The notes: generated by a model from the sequence alone, not told the origin. A stretch of DNA of 64,000 bases from Rhodamnia argentea (GCF_020921035.1 NC_063156.1:1426001-1490000); one strand, 5' to 3'. Positions 1 through 12,550 are shown, counted from the first letter of the stretch. Made by a program: numbers and translations.

Positions 1-752
1 AAGAGGGAACCTTAATTGGAGTCCGACAACATACCAAATTGGATCCATATTCAATCAAAGACTCAATCCAATGAGTTATGCGTCAACTATGATAGATATA
101 TTAATTGTATCACATTATACCAATTCTCTTATGCGAGACTTTTCAAATACAATTCAAATGTGCATCCCGACAATCTCTCCCTCACATGTGAGCTTAATGT
201 TAGTTCTGCTCCCCTTTAATCCAGTTATCATTTTGGATCAAAACATCTCAGCTTAAATCTCTATCAATGCCCAACTTCCTGCCTAGTATCTCCCCCTCAC
301 GTGTGAGTTTAGTAGAACTTGCTCCCTTTTAATCCATATATCCTTCTGCATCAAGATATCTTAGTTTGAATAGCTATTAACGCCCAACTTCGTGCCCAAT
401 CTCTTTGTCTAGACCGAACCATGAAGTCTATCACAGCTTGAAAATCGCGTTGGTCATCAGGTTCCTCCATCGATATATACACCAAACACCGAAATAAATT
501 GGGGGTCCACCAATCTACCATCTGCTCATATACTATCTGTTGAGAGTGTGTAACGGAAGTTCAACACATTCACTTGAGAAGATCACCAAAACGGAACCCA
601 AGTCCGAGTCCGTCAATATATCTAGTTGGACCAACCTAAAACTAAAGACAGTAAGTTATGAGCCAACTAGTGTAGATATATTAATTGCTCTATGCCAGAC
701 TAATTTTCTGATAGAAGACTTTTTTAATACAACTCACACATTCATCCTAACA
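1..752 (-). mobile_element. TRIM-like miniature LTR retrotransposon, cut by the window edge
   Basis: Two related direct repeats (about 1-174 and 538-752) enclose an internal segment of about 360 bp with no coding potential. The right repeat starts TGTTGAGAGTG and ends CATCCTAACA. Read on the minus strand these are LTR ends of the TGTTAG...CAACA type, and a purine-rich tract resembling a polypurine tract borders the left repeat at about 175-185. The same family is present at 18694-19341, where a primer-binding-site-like motif is clearer. The size (under 1 kb), short LTRs and absence of genes are typical of TRIM elements. The left LTR is truncated by the window start, so its target site duplication cannot be seen. 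Confidence 0.65.
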
Positions 753-824
753 ATTATATTGAATACCACAAATACGCAAATGCTTATATATTTTTTATAT
801 ATAATTGTGGATGTCCATTCATAA

Positions 825-1175
825 AAAGAATAGCATGATAATTATGTTATTTTTTTATCACGTGAGGATATTTTCTAGAAATAACCAAAGTTAAAAATTT
901 TGACAACAACCAACGCCGAGAACAGCGACCAAGACGGGGCCGAAACTAAAATTAATTTTTTTTTTCCAAGTTCCACTTTAACGGCCAGGTCAAAGCTCCG
1001 GCATTCTGAAACGACCGTCCTTCGCCTCCTATAAATACCGATTTCCATTCTCTCCCTTCTCGACCAACATCAACTCATAATCTTGAACTCTTGTGTAGTT
1101 TTAGTCTTTACCTGTTCTGTATTCTTTCTCTCGTCTTGAAACAGAGAGAGACTTGTCTTGAAGAGAGAGAGGGAA
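825..1175 (+). promoter_or_regulatory. Proximal promoter and 5' UTR of P450 gene A
   Basis: A TATA box (TATAAATA) lies at 1030-1037, about 140 bp before the ATG at 1176, followed by a CT/GA-rich leader. This block of about 350 bp is alignable by eye with the regions upstream of genes B and D, and homology to them stops on the left close to the TRIM element. A TTTTGACAAC stretch at 897-906 holds a W-box core (TTGAC) conserved in all three promoters. That WRKY factors bind there is inference only. Confidence 0.6.
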
Positions 1176-3827
1176 ATGGAATATTTTCTTCAGCTATACA
1201 ATCTCGCTCTATCAACTTCGATAGTGTTTGTGCTCTTTATTTCGTGGAGAGTGGCGTTCAGGTGTTGGATTTCACCTGCGAGAGCTTATCAGAAGCTCAA
1301 GAGAAATGGGTTCAGAGGGCCTTCTCCGACTTTCCCACTTGGCAATCTCATGGACATGAAAAATGCCATAAAAGATGAATCTTGTTCTGTGAATTCTAAC
1401 GATAAATCTTCGAACATCATCACTCATGACATCCACTCCACGGTCTTCCCCCACTTTGCTCGCTGGCAAAAATCTCATGGTAAGCCAATAAATGAAAAAA
1501 TTTCTGTGAAAACATGTAAATTTCCTGAAGTTGGTTGCCAATTACTTTTGCTGGTTTTCATTAATAATTTCTGTGTTTTGATTTCAGGGAAGGTGTTCAT
1601 GTATTGGCTAGGCACAGAGCCATTCTTGTACATTGCAGAGCCAGAGTTTCTGAAGCAAATGTCCAGTGGTGTAATGGGGAAGAGTTGGGGAAAGCCCAGG
1701 GTGTTCAAGAACGACCGAGAACCCATGTTCGGGAACGGACTGGTCATGACCGAGGGAGACGAATGGGTCCGTCATAGGCATCTCATCACCCCAGCTTTCT
1801 CCCCTGCCAACCTCAAGGTCTCTCTCTCTCTCTCTCTCACGTACCGATCTTTGGGCTTTTGAATATGAGTGATAGCAACTCAAGGAAGTCACTTCAAACT
1901 TTTTTCTTGAAAAGGAAATGTGCATCACAAAATCTTTGGTAGGAATTGAGGAGATGCATGCACACGGAATTCGTTCCTCTCTAATTATGTAAAGGAGGTG
2001 ATTAGATAGATTTTAAGGCCTTTTATCTGCACACCGACTCACTTTGCATATAATTTGCCGGTACCGTAGGGAATGGCAAGCTTAATGGTGGAATCAGCCA
2101 ACAAGATGCTAGAAAAGTGGACAGCTCTTGTGAACTCCGGAATCCCGGAGATCGACATTGAAAGAGAGATTGTATCGACGGCGGGGGAGATCATAGCCAA
2201 GACCAGCTTCGGCATTAACCACGAAGATGGCAAGAAAGTTTTCGAGAAACTCCGAGCCATGCAGGTCGCTCTCTTCAAGACAAATCGTTTCGTGGGCATG
2301 CCTTTCAACCAATTCATCGCCCCCAGAAAATCCATGGAGGCAAAAAGGCTGGGGAAAGAAATCGACGAGCTACTAATGTCGATCATCAATGATCGCAAGG
2401 CCGGCGTAGTGGCAAATAACCAGAAGGACTTGCTCGGGCTATTACTTGAAGGGAACAGCGGGAATGGAAGAACAGGGAAGAGTTTGACGACGAGAGAGCT
2501 GGTGGACGAGTGCAAAACCTTCTTCTTTGGGGGTCATGAGACGACGGCATTGGCTCTGTCGTGGACGTTGCTGCTTTTGGCCATTCATCCCGAGTGGCAA
2601 GATCAGCTCAGAGATGAGATCAAACAAGTGGTTGGTGATAACAAAGAGATTGATGCAACCATGCTTGCTGGACTAAAGAAGGTAAAAACACTGTTCCAAA
2701 TGAGAAGCAAGTGATGCACGTTTTTGTTTGCTTGTGCTTTCAATTCAATTGCTTGAGGTTGCTTAGATGATATTTCCATATGAAAAATGTCTGCATCTGT
2801 GTTCCCGAAGTTGGTATAATTTCATGTTTCATAATGGGTGAATAGTTTCAGGTAGAAAATATTATAATCATTGGAGCATGAACATGGTTTGTTTTGGATA
2901 GAAAAATTATGTCGGTCACTGAAGATGATTTATTCACAAAACAGAACGACTTAAAATTCTGCCCTGTACAAATTACATAGAAAAGTTCTTAAATGTCCGT
3001 GTACGTTAGTGGGTCACCTTTCTTTTTCAAAAAAAGACCCTCTTCTTCTTTCCGTTTTTTGACTAAATTCTAGGGAGGTGGTCAACGTCGATCCGCCATA
3101 ATCGTGGACGAAAAGGTTGATATAAACGTTGTGACCACCATACGATAGAACCTCATGTTGCCACGTGTCTGCATGTCCATGCTTAAAATATTATGTATCC
3201 ACGAGCCAAGCGAAGCAGTCACTTTCTACCTTGATAGGTCCATGCAAGACGCATATTTGCACAAGAATTTTAGGACACTTGTCATAAGTAAGAATATTTG
3301 TGAATTTACGTAAATTACGTAACATGACATCTCATCAATATGACTTTTCAATTAGTAATGTTATTTTAATTTGTGATTGATTGCAGATGGGATGGGTGAT
3401 GAATGAAATTCTGCGACTATATAGTCCGGCACCGAACGTGCAAAGACAAGCACTAGAGGATATGAAAGTTTACGACATGGTGATCCCTAAGGGAACAAAC
3501 ATGTGGATTGACGTGGTGTCAATGAATCATGACCCTACTCTGTGGGGGGAGGATGTCAACCAGTTCAAGCCGGAGCGATTCCAGGAGGACGCCCTCTTTG
3601 GTGGGTGCAAGCACAAGATGGGGTTTCTGCCATTTGGGTTTGGAGGGAGAATGTGCATCGGTCGTAACTTGACCATGATGGAGTACAAGATTGTCTTAAC
3701 TCTGATCCTCTCGAAATTTTCTTTTTCTATTTCACCAAGCTATCGCCACTCTCCTTCGTTCTTGCTCTCTCTTAGACCTTCTCAAGGGTTGCCTCTCCTA
3801 GTAAAACCTCTTTTGGAAGGTCAGTAA
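1176..3827 (+). CDS. CYP715: Cytochrome P450, CYP72 clan, CYP715-like (copy A)
   Basis: Predicted heme-thiolate monooxygenase of the endoplasmic reticulum. Exons by GT/AG and reading frame: 1176-1479, 1588-1817, 2070-2681, 3387-3827, giving 528 aa, normal for the family. The N terminus has a hydrophobic anchor (about residues 10-31) and a proline-rich hinge (48-57, GPSPTFPLGN). Helix I carries GGHETT (332-337), helix K has ExxR (E389-R392), PERF is at 444-447, and the heme loop FGFGGRMCIG (465-474) has the ligand Cys472. The overall sequence resembles CYP715 as I remember it; CYP714, CYP735 and CYP709 are less close alternatives. The substrate is unknown. Oddities: the stop codon used by copies B and D has become TTG, adding four residues (LEGQ end), and intron 1 (108 bp) has no in-frame stop, so its retention would keep the frame. 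Confidence 0.9.
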
Positions 3828-4149
3828 TAATACTACTTTAGGTTGAAGAGTAACGATGTATACCAAAAGCCAATCCCTTTCTTTTTCTCTTTCCATCTCC
3901 CTCTCTCCCGCCCCCAACTTTTCTCTCTCTCTCTCCCTCCTCTCTTTATCCCGCTTCCCCTCTCCCACCCTTTTCATCTTTCTGCGCCCAATCTTGGGTT
4001 CAATTTTTTTTTCTTTACGTTTCTCTTCCGCTATGTTTTGGGAGTTTGCAAGTATGAATAATTTTCTGCAACCGATCTTGAGCGAATATGGAGACCGGTT
4101 CGGCCATTCGTCCGGTCGACAACCATCGATGATGATGTTCATGACGTAA

Positions 4150-4610
4150 CTCCATAAACTCTTCGAGATTATGCCGCTCTCCTCTCTCGATTTAGACTTA
4201 GGTATAGATTCAGGGATTTTACTCTCTAAACTAGATCTAGACATGGATATGGGAGTTCTTTATAGGTATTTGATCTGTGTTCTTTCAATATATTGATGTT
4301 GGTGTTATTGCTCAACAATGGTGATGGGGAAATCAAACTTGGACGCACACCGCAAGCCGTTGCAAATGGTGTGGGAGTTCTCGGCATGTGCTTATCACTG
4401 AATGTGGTGATTGGCCGATGAAATTTTATGCTGTCGGATCTATTCCTAGAGGATGACAGTGTGCTTCTAGTTGCAGAATATGCTTTGTTATTTGCTTTCC
4501 GGTATTTAACTTTTTTCTGCAGTTATATGGGAGATTGAAAACATTTTATGTACCTCTCAAATATTATCCTGATTAATGAATAGAATCTTTTGTTTGGCCA
4601 AAAAAAATAA
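4150..4610 (+). repeat. Dispersed repeat ending in an A-rich tail
   Basis: This segment has a second version interrupted by the large LTR element (6330-6508 joined to 15092-15370) and a duplicated copy at about 34195-34625. All versions end with a similar motif, GATTAATGAA...GAATCTTT, followed by an A-rich stretch, which could be the 3' end of a non-LTR retroelement. No coding sequence is recognisable, so the class is a guess. Confidence 0.45.
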
Positions 4611-4703
4611 TATATACCATTTATGATATAGAATTGATGCTCTTGTATTTAAAGAAATATGGTGCTTTAACCTTAATGAAGTATATTAACAGGAAAAGTA
4701 CCA

Positions 4704-5102
4704 CAAAAGGGCATAAGAACACCTCAAGTGCCAATATTTGTGTACGACGATCACTTTTGTGTCAATATATATATTTTTGATCACTTAAGTGCCAAATCGG
4801 AGAAAAAACGATCACTTTAGTGCCAATAACGAGAAATTCCAATCACTTCATCGAAGTTGGCACTTAAATAATTATTTTTCAAAACAATTAGTACTTAAGT
4901 GATCCAAAAAAACGATCATTTCAGTGTCAAATCGAAAAAAAAAACGATCATTTTAATGCCAACGGCAAAAAATTCCAACCTCACCAGAATTGGCACTTAA
5001 ATAATCGTTTTTCAAAAAAATCGGTACTTATGGCCCAAAAAAATATTGGTACCAAAGTGAGTGTTGTACATAAATATTGGCACTCGACGTGTCATTTTAC
5101 CA
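4704..5102. mobile_element. MITE-like DNA element, present in alpha copy 1 only
   Basis: An insertion of about 400 bp with imperfect terminal inverted repeats of about 27 bp, each containing the core AGTGCCAATATTT near the ends. It is flanked by TACCA at 4699-4703 and 5098-5102. The duplicated region downstream of pseudogene C (around 34735) has the uninterrupted site. The interior is built of repeated motifs of the type 'cacttaagtgcc' and 'aaaacgatca'. No transposase is encoded. The superfamily is not assigned. Confidence 0.7.
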
Positions 5103-5275
5103 TAAAAAAAGTCATGAACCTATTGCACCATGTCAAAGTTTCCAGCCTAAATTGGCCGGATAAACTGAATTGATACAAATGCAAAAATATTTAGGACTAA
5201 ATTGGTCTAATAGAGAGGTTTGAGACTGAATTAGTACCAATGCAAAAAGTTTTTGATCTTTTCTGTACTTTTCAT
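5103..5275. repeat. Fragment of a MITE-like family with repeated 'aggactaaattgg' motifs
   Basis: Short repeated phrases such as 'ttaggactaaattgg' and an end motif 'aaaaaagtc' place this piece in the same repeat family as 19440-19790, 39480-39800 and 50485-50880. It is the host into which the 4704-5102 insertion landed, since the matching piece downstream of pseudogene C (34730-34920) is continuous. Confidence 0.5.
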
Positions 5276-6329
5276 GTATATTAACTCATTATCTAGCCAA
5301 ATTTATTCATACTTAACATCTTATCACTCATTGATTTTTTTTCTTACTATTGTCCAATTCTTTCGCATGTCTAATGTGACTACCAATGACCTCCATTCTG
5401 TCATTAGCTTTTTCATAGAAAGGGCCAAAAGTGCATGCAATCTCAGCTAATCCAAATTCGTTCATCCTTAAATTACTACTTGCGCCAATTTTAACCCCAA
5501 ACTGTTAACAAGTGAGAAGTGATCATGCGGGTGCAAGAGTAGTAATTTAACATCCACTAATCAATGCAACAAATAAATAAGAAATATGGTAAAAATCTCA
5601 ATGCATTAAAAACACATAATTGCATTGTGATAATGTCCCAAGTGTTCCGTAAGATGTTCAATAAACAATATATGTATGGCCTAAATATGATTTCTAGATA
5701 ATAAATACTTTCTTCTCCTTCCTCTACTAGAGTGTAGGATGATCAACATTTTGTTTGACATATATGCCAAGTAGTACCTGAGTCTACCACACATTCTTTC
5801 ACATTGGCCATAATTACGTTATCAAATTATCCGCTTCAATCAAGATGACTTTTGGTGTAGCGGGATTGCCATTTCCTCCATAGTTTTTGTTTTGACTGAT
5901 TTTCAAGTTGCAATATCACCACTAAGGGTGAACAAATGGCCTATAATAGATTTTGTCTCATCTAAATTTGAGATCCAGCTAGCATCAGTGTATTATTCTA
6001 ATAAAGCAGGAAATCCAGTATATAAAATGACATAGTTTTGCATTCAAATAGTACAATCAATACTAGAACATATGAGATATAAACTGAGGCTCAAGTTTTT
6101 ATCAAATAGACGATAGGCATCTCTGCCAAGGTAAAATCTAGATGCGGCGATGACACAACGATTCACAGCCAATATAAAACAAAACAACACAGCACTTCAA
6201 TATTCTTGAGATAGCCTCGGGTGAGATCAATTTCCACGACAAAGGAATTAAGGGCTCTCTGCCTTTACCTTGCTAAAATAGAGTGTAAGAATTTCACTCC
6301 GAATATCGTGATTTATGATGTGGCTCCAC
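5276..6329. other. Gene-free AT-rich 3' flank
   Basis: No open frame with recognisable similarity and no RNA gene is seen. Up to about 5833 it is duplicated at about 34920-35470; the remainder is unique in this window. Confidence 0.6.
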
Positions 6330-6508
6330 AACCTCTTCGATATTAGACCACTCTCCTATCCCTATTTAGATTTACGTCTAGATCTGATGGGTTTGTTGTC
6401 CCGAACTAGATCTAAATATAGATTTAGGAGTTTCTTACATATATTTGATCTGTATTCTTTCAACAATTGATATTGGTGTCATTGTCCCGTGATGGTAATA
6501 AGGATATC
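6330..6508 (+). repeat. Left part of dispersed repeat split by the LTR retrotransposon
   Basis: The sequence resembles 4150-4330 and stops at the target site ATATC (6504-6508). Its continuation is found after the retrotransposon at 15092. Confidence 0.55.
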
Positions 6509-8083
6509 TGTTGACGCCTAAATTTTGATTAATCTATTTTTTGCATAAAAATTATAAAAAAATCATCTCACATATTTATTTTTAGCGTACATTGCATTGG
6601 CATATAATCGGGCAAGCAGAACACTTAATTTAGCATGCGTCTAGACTAGGCACGGGATGGAAAAATACACCGAGAAGATTTGAAACTTCAAGGACTGTAT
6701 TGCAAATACTTAAAATTTCGGGGACCGTATTGCAAATACTTGGAACTTCGGGGACTGTATTGCAAATACCAAAAGAAGATGAAGAAGGGAAGATGATGAA
6801 GGGAAGATAATGAAAAGAAGATGAAGAAGGGAAGATGATGAAGGGAAGATAATGAAGGGAAGATGAAAATGGAAGGTGAAGAAATGAAGATGAAGAAGGG
6901 AAGATGAAAATGGAAGGTGAAGAAATGAAGATGAAGAAGAGAAGATGAAGATGGAAGGTGAAGAAATGAAGGTGAAGAATGAAGGATGAAGAACTTTGCC
7001 TATAAAAGAGAGAGCTCTTGAGAAGAGTTTTAGAAGGGGGGGTGGAAGAGAATTAGGAGAATTTTTGTGATAGAGAAGGTAGAGAGCTCTTGAGAAGAGT
7101 TTTAGGAGAGGAGTGGAAGAGAATTGAGAGAGTTTTGAGAGAGTTTTTAAGAGGGGGGAAGTGGAAGAGAATTGAGAGAGAGAGTAGAAGAGAATTGAGA
7201 GAGTTTTTTAGGAAGAGTGGAAGAGAATTGAGAGAGTTTTGAGAGAGTTTTTGAGAGGAATTTTTAGAGAGGAAAAAGAGAGTTCTTGAGAAAAATCAGA
7301 AGAGAAAATTCGAGAGTGAAGAAAAGTGTTTTAGTCGAGCATCATCTTCGACGAGTCCCGACACATATTTCGCCCCTCGCAACCCAACAACGCCATTGCT
7401 TGCCATTTTCGACGACAGCCGCGTTCTTCCGGCTCCGAGATCTTGAAGGGAACTATAATGTGTATGTGAGTAAGATTTTATGTAATAGAAGGTAATCCTT
7501 TCCATCTCGATCTACAAAAATGTAATCGTTTGGTTTGAACATTTGTTTGTTTATTTTAGACATGCCACGTGTTCCAAATTTTAGCATTATTACATGTTAA
7601 TTTATTTTTATAAATACTCGTGACTGGCTGCGTTTTCTTTCTTTCTAAATCACCCATGGTGTATATCGTACAAAGTTCAATGTTTTACATCCCCATAAAA
7701 AAGAAGAAAAAACCAAAAAAATTGCATCTTTGAATTTCAAGCAAAATCCATCAAAATTGCCAAATCAAATATTTTTCATGAAAATGGTACCGAAAGGGCG
7801 TTAGAGAAATCTGACGTAACCAAATCCCCGAATTCAAAATCTCTGGTTCGCGGAAATAAGATAGTTTTCTCCCGCTATTTTATTTAGGTTTCTAATCAAC
7901 CTACCAAAAATGATTAGTGGCGGCTCCAAAAAATGAAAAATCTTTTGCAAGATAATCACATGAACCATAAGTTGCGATTTGGTATGGACTTGGGAGAGTC
8001 CGAGTTAGGTTAGTTAATTAATTAACCTGATAATCCATTAGCCCGAAAATTAACTCGTCTATTTTTTTTTTTAGGTCGCGACA
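6509..8083 (+). repeat. 5' LTR (1575 bp)
   Basis: It contains a purine-rich minisatellite built on GAAGATGAAGAAGGGAAG-type units (about 6775-6980), a TATA-like motif CTATAAAAGAG at about 6999-7009 consistent with the U3 promoter, and a GAGAGAGTTTT-rich block (about 7010-7290). Short open frames here, such as 7286-7495, recur identically in the 3' LTR and are not host genes. Confidence 0.92.
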
Positions 8084-9425
8084 GCTTGGCGACTCATTTG
8101 GGGACTCAAAGAGGACTTAGGCCGAGATAATTTCATGAAAAAGAAATCACTTGATTTGGTAAACTTTGGTTGAATTCTCATTCTTAGGTGTTAAATGTTT
8201 TTGCAGATTGGGAGTTATAAGGGGAGGAGTGATCGGCTAACCCTTTGTTTTGCAGGCTTGGTGAATTGGAATTGTGATTTAACTTTTGAATCATGGAAGC
8301 GGTGTTTGCCTTTAATTGTTGTGCATGATTTATCGTATTTGCACTACTGTTCGCACACAACCCGTGACCGGACTGGGGTCACACTAATAGTTTTAAGATG
8401 GTATTTAGATGGTGCTTTAACCTTGGCGGTAAGGTTTCGCTAAAGGTTATCCCATCCGGATCCCGAAAATTTTTCCAAAAAATGGCTCAAGGGTCGTTCT
8501 CATACACGTGAGGCTACGATGCATGAGAATTGCCCTTGTCAACCGAACCAAGCCGAAGTGATTGGACTCGACTAGTCATGACTATTGTACGCGAGGTTGC
8601 GACTAGTCATGATGATTGCGCGCGAGGCTGCGACATGTCATTTCGTTCATCATTTCACTTTGCAAAAGCCTTTTGGATAGATAGAATAAGATTTAAATTC
8701 ACAATTCATGCGCATGTCTTTGTGATTGGCATTTTCTTCGTATGAGAGGTAATTTCTTGTCTCTTGTACCCTGTTATCTCATTTTTATTTTGGGCCGGTC
8801 CATGGTTTAGGTTGATTGTTTAGAAGTTTCATTGTCTTATTTTCAATTTCGCACTTTGCTTCCGTAGCTTTTACAATTTCATCAGTTGTCCTCAATTTTG
8901 ATTTGGCTTATTCCTGTTGTGCGATTTTTACTAAATTCTACGATCGAGCTTTGAGTAAGTGCCAAACACGAAAGTTGTAGACCTATGTTTCAACTAATAT
9001 CTTGCAAAATTTCAGAATTAAATTCATAATTTAAGATGGCCCTTCGTTTTTTCAACAACATGCGGTTATAACAGTTTTCTGAACGTGATTGTTTTGGAGA
9101 GACACATTAAACTGATTTGATCCGTGCATTTCTAGTCTGATTGGCCAACATAAAAGTTGTTCATCACCTTCTCAACTATAAGCTCGTAAAATTTGGACAT
9201 GTTTTGATCAACGTACGGATTAATACGAATTTTTTCGTAAAAGCGGACAAACTGAAAATTACATGTTTCAATCCTTTGGCCATAATCACTTTGTTCGTTT
9301 GAGTCTAGAGGGATGTCATGGGCCGGCTCGCTATTCTTGCTCCCTATACTCATTTTGGGTTTGTTACTGCGTACAGGTAATTTGTCACGGATCCTCTACA
9401 CATTACTCGATCGGTCGCAAAGAGG
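8084..9425 (+). other. Retrotransposon leader with candidate primer binding site
   Basis: Immediately after the LTR comes GCTTGGCGACTCATTTGGGG, a position where the primer binding site must lie. Tat/Ogre elements often use tRNA-Arg, but I could not verify the match. The remainder up to the gag-like frame is untranslated leader without recognisable features. Confidence 0.55.
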
Positions 9426-10128
9426 ATGTCCGACATCAACGCTATCATCGGTCTTGCCCTAGACGAGAAACTTGGCTCCTTGATCGAGCGCTTTGAAGGG
9501 ATGATGTCCCGAAAGATGGAAGAAATTATGGCCGCCTTCACCGCCAAACTTCAATCATCCGCCGCCATCCCGCCGCTTCCTGCTCTAGTTCCTCCTACGG
9601 ACAACTTCGGTAAAGCCACGGAAGCTACTCCCTATCCGACAATGCCGGTAGAGGATGTGATCATCACAGGCATGAGCTCGAGCACGCCGCCCGTAGTCCC
9701 AATCCCTCAAGCCAGCCATGTGGCCCCCGGATTGAATGGTGATACGGCCAAGCTATTGGCCCAAATGGAACAGAGGATCCGAGAGGTCGAGGGGACTCAC
9801 AACATACCCCAGTCGACTGTCTGTCTTTTCAAAGATCATTGTGCCGGAAAAGTTCAAGATGCCCGACTTTGAGAAATATGATGGAACTTCCAACTCGGTT
9901 CAGCACGTCCGGATATACCAGGCAAGAATGAATAAGCATGTGACCAACGGCCCTTTAATGGTTCAGACTTTCCAGGCTAGTTTAAAAGAAGCTCGCCCAG
10001 GATGGTTACAAAACCGGAGAGATAACATCCCGGACATACAATCCGATCCGGATGAGTTGATCTTTTCAATTCAAAAGTTCACAAGAAATTCGTACAAGGG
10101 TAAAGCGGTATCGTTTCAACTCGTTTAG
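9426..10128 (+). pseudogene. Degenerate gag-like region of the LTR retrotransposon
   Basis: An ATG at 9426 opens a 148-codon frame with a short coiled-coil-like start (DEKLGSLIERFEGMMSRKME) and a proline-rich linker. The typical plant Gypsy gag segment (KMPDFEKYDGTS, then a QASL motif) continues in another frame from about 9850 to 10128, so a frameshift separates the two parts. The second frame ends before any zinc knuckle. It therefore cannot give a full capsid protein as it stands. The KYDGTS-type motif is what links the element to Tat/Ogre gag proteins. Confidence 0.7.
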
Positions 10129-12550
10129 AACATGAGAACGTACATTGACGCTTTCCCTTTTGATTTTTACGGGGTCACTGCCTTTCCGGATAGGGAAGTA
10201 TCCATTCTCCCCGAAAAATTAATGAAATAAGAAATTCCTGAAGCCTTTGACAATCTCATGTCTCGAACCGGATAATGAAGTTTTTGCAACTCATTTGCAT
10301 GAGCGGGGGCAACTCGCGATCCACGCCCCTAAGAAGTTTCTTATGTGCTTGCGAATTCTGTCCACCAAGATAAAAAGTTGTTGCATTTTACATGCTCAAA
10401 AACACTTATACATTGCATAGTTTGCGCATGACTGTTCCTCATGTTTAATTTACCAACTCTGAATAAGGAACATGAACCGCATAAGATACATCGAATGTAT
10501 GGAATGGGGCGGAGACGAGGATGATGAAAGGCAATCTTTTTCCAAACACGTCCCATTTTTTTCAGGCGAGATGAACGGTGGCCAAATTCCGCATTCCCCG
10601 AGGTAAAGAGTTTTCTCGCAAAAAGGTACGATAAGCGAAGTAACGGAGGCGTTCATTTCTCTATCCTAAACACTACGGGTTATCCATTGATTACCCCTTT
10701 TGAGCGGTGGTTTCATTTCTTTACCCCTGTCAAGAACCACCCTACATCGGGGTCCAGGCGAGTTAATTCTAACAGCAACACGAGGTAAATGGTTAGAAAT
10801 TTTCTTGCTCGGACTAACATTAATCTGCGGGTGTTTCTTTGCATTTATACTCGAATTTTAATTCAAGTGCCTTAGGATGATGAAGATCATTCACTTCTCT
10901 ATCCTATACACTTCATTCTTTGCATAGCCCACTTGAGCCTGCAAATTCATTTCTTAAACCCCTGTTGGTGATCATTTGCTCATTCCAAAGGCGAAGATAG
11001 CATTTTCCCAAGGATTAGAATTGGAGATGGTCGAGTCAACAGAGAATTCCCGAATGATCATTATGCTTGTTGTAATTCCTGGTTCAAAGTCATGGGATTG
11101 TAAAAAAAAAGGAGAGGCAAACTCAGCTTAAATGAGAAGGGCCCGCTCTAAAAAACAAAAAAAATAAAAAAAAAAAAAAAAAAAGCAAAATAAAGAGATG
11201 TCGAAGGGCTCTCAAAGAAAAAGGAAAAGAAATCTTTTCTCGAAAAAAAAGAAGAAAAAAAGAAAAATGAGAGTCGGGAGTAAGAAAAGCAAAGGCCGAT
11301 CTCATATGAAAATTTCAAGCATAGGAAAAGCAAAGTGCCTACCAAAAGTAAGGCCAATGCACATTCATTTGTAAAGTACTTCTGAATTTTGAATGTACAT
11401 TTTTGCATGTTAAGTTGTAAATTCCATGTACATGTTTGCATTGTGTCTCTTGCAAATCCTTGACAGACACTTGTTGTGAAGAAGACTCCCCAAGAAATCG
11501 GTTTGTAAAGTGCAATTTTCAGTAGAAAACTACCATCCCTCATTCAATGATGGTATTCTTTCGAAGACATTTCCAGAAGACCAAGATCGGTGACTAGTCG
11601 GCGATGATCACCAACGTCAAGCCCCTTCTCATTTAATTTCGAGCCAAAACGAGCCTTTTCGTTCCTCGGTCCCCAATCCTAGCCTACGTTATAACCCTCC
11701 AAAGTCTCTTCCGATTAGGGCACTTGAGTTAACGTAGAGTTAAATGATTTTAAGCATCACTCGAAGAAGTTCGAGCAAGATTATTTCTCTCTCATTTTTG
11801 CAGGATTCTTGACTTGTAAATCCGGAGCAAATGATGAAGAAATTCATTTCAGCGACCTTGACTCAACCGGAGTCCCCTTTGTAAACCTTTGACCTAGCTC
11901 TCATTACGGTCCTAATCAAGACCTCCGGATCGACTCGGTCGTATCAATTGCGAGATTACTTGGATCCTTATCGAATGCGATGATGGAAAGATTGAGTGAT
12001 TTCTCTTGAATCCTGCAGACGGGATAAATAGCTTTTCTCGAGAGTGAGAGAAAGCCCTTTCGGACTGAAGTCCCCCATTCAGCTCACATTCGAGGTATTC
12101 GTAATGTGAGAACCTCCCTGGACAAAATTGGTAATGCAAACTTGACAGAATGGTTATGCATGAACCATAGTATGAGTGATTGCATTATACTCATTGTTGA
12201 ATATGTTTGTGTGTGTTACCTCCGACATTCTATGATAGGTAATACATTCCCGATGTTCGAGTTCCCTCCCAAGGTCTCGAAATTCATCCAAGGATTATTG
12301 AATGAGCAAGTTTTGCTGGCAAATGCCTACCAGGTACGATACGGCAACTGTTTCGTTCCTTGATTAATCGTTTGGAGAACCCGGGTAAGTTTTCTCCGAA
12401 CCCCTTTTCAAATTAACAACTTTTTCGATGATAGTTGTTATGATTCAATTCGTGCAATATGCCCCTTTTGTACTTATCGATTCCATTCGATGGTGCTCCT
12501 ATCAAATATTGTTCAATTCGGGCAATATGCCTCTTCCGTCGAGTCGTGTA
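10129..12550 (+). other. Non-coding interior of the LTR retrotransposon
   Basis: This stretch would hold pol in an autonomous relative, but I see no pol motifs in any frame. It includes an A-rich run (11101-11300) that produces spurious Phe-rich reading frames on the other strand. Confidence 0.6.

Larger units (their letters stand above)
2610..5833. repeat. Segmental duplication, alpha copy 1 (end of gene A plus 3' flank)
   Basis: From the end of exon 3 of gene A through intron 3 and about 2 kb of 3' flank, the sequence is collinear with 33045-35470 around pseudogene C. The long shared runs in the flank are non-coding, which shows a genomic duplication and not convergence of coding sequence. 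Differences are the MITE at 4704-5102, present only here, and the replacement of exon 4 in the other copy. Confidence 0.85.

Noticed and set aside
2039..2515. Long open frames of about 158 codons antisense to P450 exon 3, seen in A, B and D
   Set aside because: They mirror the conserved exon 3 coding strand, which carries real P450 motifs; the antisense proteins have no recognisable domain.
7286..7505. 69-codon frames on both strands, repeated at 14295-14514
   Set aside because: They lie within the LTRs and are repeated only because the LTRs are. No gag or pol similarity.
11123..11543. Minus-strand Phe-rich frames
   Set aside because: Artefact of A-rich tracts in the non-coding interior of the retrotransposon.
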